Assembly: GCF_029433095.1 (NCBI RefSeq)
Contig: NZ_JARNTX010000002.1
Span: 434,001 to 498,000 of the forward strand
DNA: 64,000 nucleotides
Direction of reading: 5' to 3'
DNA from: Hymenobacter sp. YC55
GTDB taxonomy: Bacteria; Bacteroidota; Bacteroidia; Cytophagales; Hymenobacteraceae
The translations under genes and the position numbers were made by a program. The notes beneath the pieces are model-generated. The model ran no database searches and was not told where the DNA came from. It saw nothing but the letters and a program-made list of their open reading frames with translations. Every line of letters starts with the position of its first letter. Within the stretch, counting starts at the first letter, position 1. This document shows positions 62,531 to 64,000 of the stretch, in pieces.

Positions 62531-63487
62531 ATGACCGACCTCACGCAATACCTCGTCCGCTTCCGCAAGCTCAAAACCAGCCGGCTTGGCGGTGAGGAAG
62601 CTCCTTATAAGCCAGCCCTTCTGCTGGCAGTGCTCGAAGGGGTAGAGAACGGTACTATTTCTGACAACCGCATTGTCATTACGGCTGAATTGCTGGCAGC
62701 ATTCCAAAGCAACTGTCGTGACTTAAGCGTTTCTGGCCGCTTCCGGGCCAATAACTTCGCTTTGCCGTTTTATCACCTCAAAGGTGATAGGTTTTGGCAC
62801 TTACAGCCTTTTCCGGGCTATGCGCTACTCCTTACATCTTCCGGCTCGCCTCGCAGCTTGGGGCACCTGCGCGAAACCATAGCCTATGCCGCACTCGACG
62901 CGCCCTTGTGGCTACTGCTACAGGAAGCTGCAACCCGCCAGCTCTTTCGTGACGCGCTGCTCGACCGGTATTTCCCACAAACCCGTTTCCGTTATCGGCC
63001 CACCGCAGGCCCCGATGCTTTACAAGATCTTGGCCGCCAAATGCTGGAAGAGCCTGTGGCTCTCTACCAAACGCTGGTTAATGTCAACGATGAAGTGGAA
63101 ACAGCTGTACGCAGTGCGGTTTTCAAGCGTGAAGTGTTGCGCGTGTACGATTACACCTGCGCCATTTCCGGCCTTAAGCTACTAAACACCCGAGGCACTA
63201 TAGCACCTTTGCTCGATGCCTGCCATATCATTCCCTGGGCCGTGAGTCACGATGACACTATCGGCAACGGCATAGCTCTCACGCCCACTTTGCACCGCGC
63301 CTTTGACCGCCATTTACTTCGCATCGATCAAGATTACCGCGTGCAACTAGCTGATGGCTTTGAGGAGCTAAATGGGTCCTTACACGGAATCAGCCAGTTT
63401 GAGGGCCAGTACCTTCGCCTGCCCCCTCAGCCAGAATGGTGGCCCAGGCGTGAAAGCTTCCGTGAGCGGCTAATTGGGCAAGCATGA
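62531..63487 (+). CDS. HNH endonuclease, predicted restriction type (COG3440-like)
   Basis: 318 residues. The C-terminal HNH nuclease has Cys210 in YTCAISG, His232 in DACHIIPW, Asn246 in GNGIAL and His255 in LHRAFDRHLL, so the site looks intact. The N-terminal ~150 residues contain GEEAPYKPALLLAVLEG and FALPFYHLKGD, a G-x-x-AP-x-KP-x-LL pattern seen in predicted HNH restriction endonucleases, some of which recognise phosphorothioate or otherwise modified DNA. No methyltransferase, dnd/ssp or other restriction gene is in the window, which would suit a modification-dependent (type IV-like) nuclease. The specificity is inference. Confidence 0.8.
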   Translation: MTDLTQYLVRFRKLKTSRLGGEEAPYKPALLLAVLEGVENGTISDNRIVITAELLAAFQSNCRDLSVSGRFRANNFALPFYHLKGDRFWHLQPFPGYALLLTSSGSPRSLGHLRETIAYAALDAPLWLLLQEAATRQLFRDALLDRYFPQTRFRYRPTAGPDALQDLGRQMLEEPVALYQTLVNVNDEVETAVRSAVFKREVLRVYDYTCAISGLKLLNTRGTIAPLLDACHIIPWAVSHDDTIGNGIALTPTLHRAFDRHLLRIDQDYRVQLADGFEELNGSLHGISQFEGQYLRLPPQPEWWPRRESFRERLIGQA

Positions 63488-63501
63488 GTAGAGAAAACTA
63501 A

Positions 63502-63520
63502 ATTTCTCGCCTCGAGAAAT
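63502..63520 (+). terminator. Weak hairpin after the HNH gene
   Basis: ATTTCTCG, loop CCT, CGAGAAAT, 14 bases after the stop; no T-run follows, so termination is uncertain. Confidence 0.35.
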
Positions 63521-63570
63521 CGGTCCTCTAGCCCAGTATTGTGCTGCACTAAACGCCTGATTGCTTTGAA

Positions 63571-63999
63571 TTACTGTACGCCTTTTACTTGCATGGGTAG
63601 CACAAATACCGACTCCGAGGCCGTGATAAATAAGGTCTTTCGGTCTTTGCCGCCGAAACAGACGTTGCCAGTCCACTCGGCGGGCACGGGGATGTGCTGG
63701 ATTTTTTGACCAGCGGAGTTGTAGACCGTCACACCTTTGCCGGTGAGATACACGTTGCCTTGGTTGTCGATGGTCATGCCGTCCGAGCCTTGCTCTACGA
63801 ACAGCTGGCGGTTGGTTAACTTGCCGTCGGCACCGATTTGGTAGCGGTAAGTTTTGTTGGCTTTGATGTCGGCCACGTAGAGCTGCCGGCCGTCGGGGGT
63901 GCCGATGATGCCGTTGGGCTGTTGCAGCTGATCGTCGGCTACTTGGGGTTGCTGCTGGCCTTTGGGCAGATAGTATAGTTTCTGGCCGCCGAGGTTAGG
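63571..63999 (-). CDS. SMP-30/gluconolactonase-like protein, 5' truncated by window edge
   Basis: The last 142 residues are visible; the frame stays open to the window end. QPNGIIGTPDGRQLYVADI and TIDNQGNVYLTGKGVTVYN are the blade motifs of SMP-30/gluconolactonase six-bladed propellers (N-G and D-x-x-G-x-x-Y), followed by NVCFGGKDRKTLFITA, the usual final blade. These enzymes hydrolyse sugar lactones with a divalent metal. The C-terminal end is complete. Confidence 0.85.
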   Translation of the reverse strand, partial: PNLGGQKLYYLPKGQQQPQVADDQLQQPNGIIGTPDGRQLYVADIKANKTYRYQIGADGKLTNRQLFVEQGSDGMTIDNQGNVYLTGKGVTVYNSAGQKIQHIPVPAEWTGNVCFGGKDRKTLFITASESVFVLPMQVKGVQ

Positions 64000-64000
64000 G

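Noticed and set aside
1..64000. CRISPR arrays, insertion sequences, prophage or integrase genes
   Set aside because: No regularly spaced identical repeats, transposase or integrase motifs were seen; the short-period repeats found are degenerate and lack spacers.

Overview
The window is chromosomal DNA from a member of the Bacteroidota, most likely the genus Hymenobacter or a close Cytophagales relative. The evidence is a type IX secretion C-terminal signal on a secreted protein, a CarboxypepD_reg-type TonB receptor, a DUF2795 protein, a lycopene cyclase, starts without Shine-Dalgarno sequences, and several copies of the Bacteroidota -7 promoter box TAnnTTTG placed just upstream of starts. I found no rRNA, tRNA, insertion sequence, prophage or CRISPR array.

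Region 1 (1-28461) is a kynurenine (tryptophan) catabolic neighbourhood. It holds an aldehyde dehydrogenase of the 2-aminomuconic semialdehyde type, a noncanonical SDR, 3-hydroxyanthranilate dioxygenase, ACMS decarboxylase, kynureninase and kynurenine 3-monooxygenase. Together they would take kynurenine to 2-aminomuconate. The set is interrupted twice: by a lower-GC envelope-glycan island (2693-17710), and by a membrane protein, AlkB and a TonB receptor (22154-26344). The island has three GT2 glycosyltransferases of the polyprenyl-phosphate type, two SAM methyltransferases, five large GT-C-like membrane proteins and two small lipoproteins. The lipoproteins appear to be free-standing versions of a domain fused to the C-terminus of one GT-C protein.

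Region 2 (29018-47201) is mostly housekeeping and envelope: a T9SS-exported Asp-box repeat protein, sigma-54 (rpoN), asnS, a Rof-like Rho-binding antiterminator, an AlgX-like/MBOAT O-acetylation pair, two paralogous secreted YYYIPE proteins, uvrA, a lipoprotein cluster with two DUF4142 proteins, ispD and queA. Nearly every convergent or tail-to-head junction carries a strong palindromic terminator.

Region 3 (47412-64000) has a MacB-like permease, a LOG-family protein, an RBBP9-like hydrolase, lycopene cyclase, a soluble PAS histidine kinase beside a BLUF blue-light sensor, an orphan ABC ATPase, DUF2795 and DUF349 proteins, ettA, a Na+/H+ antiporter, a disordered small protein, inorganic pyrophosphatase, an HNH endonuclease of predicted-restriction type, and the 3' part of an SMP-30-like gene. 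Three intergenic spots (47303-47411, 55494-55584, 57512-57600) carry short-period (7-8 bp) degenerate repeats, two of them arranged as facing arms of a hairpin.

No single obviously new system dominates. The strongest leads are the fused/free lipoprotein domain in the glycan island, the short-period repeat elements, the kynurenine cluster split with its degenerate SDR, the light-sensing neighbourhood, and the solitary HNH nuclease. All calls come from reading the sequence; no database search was run.
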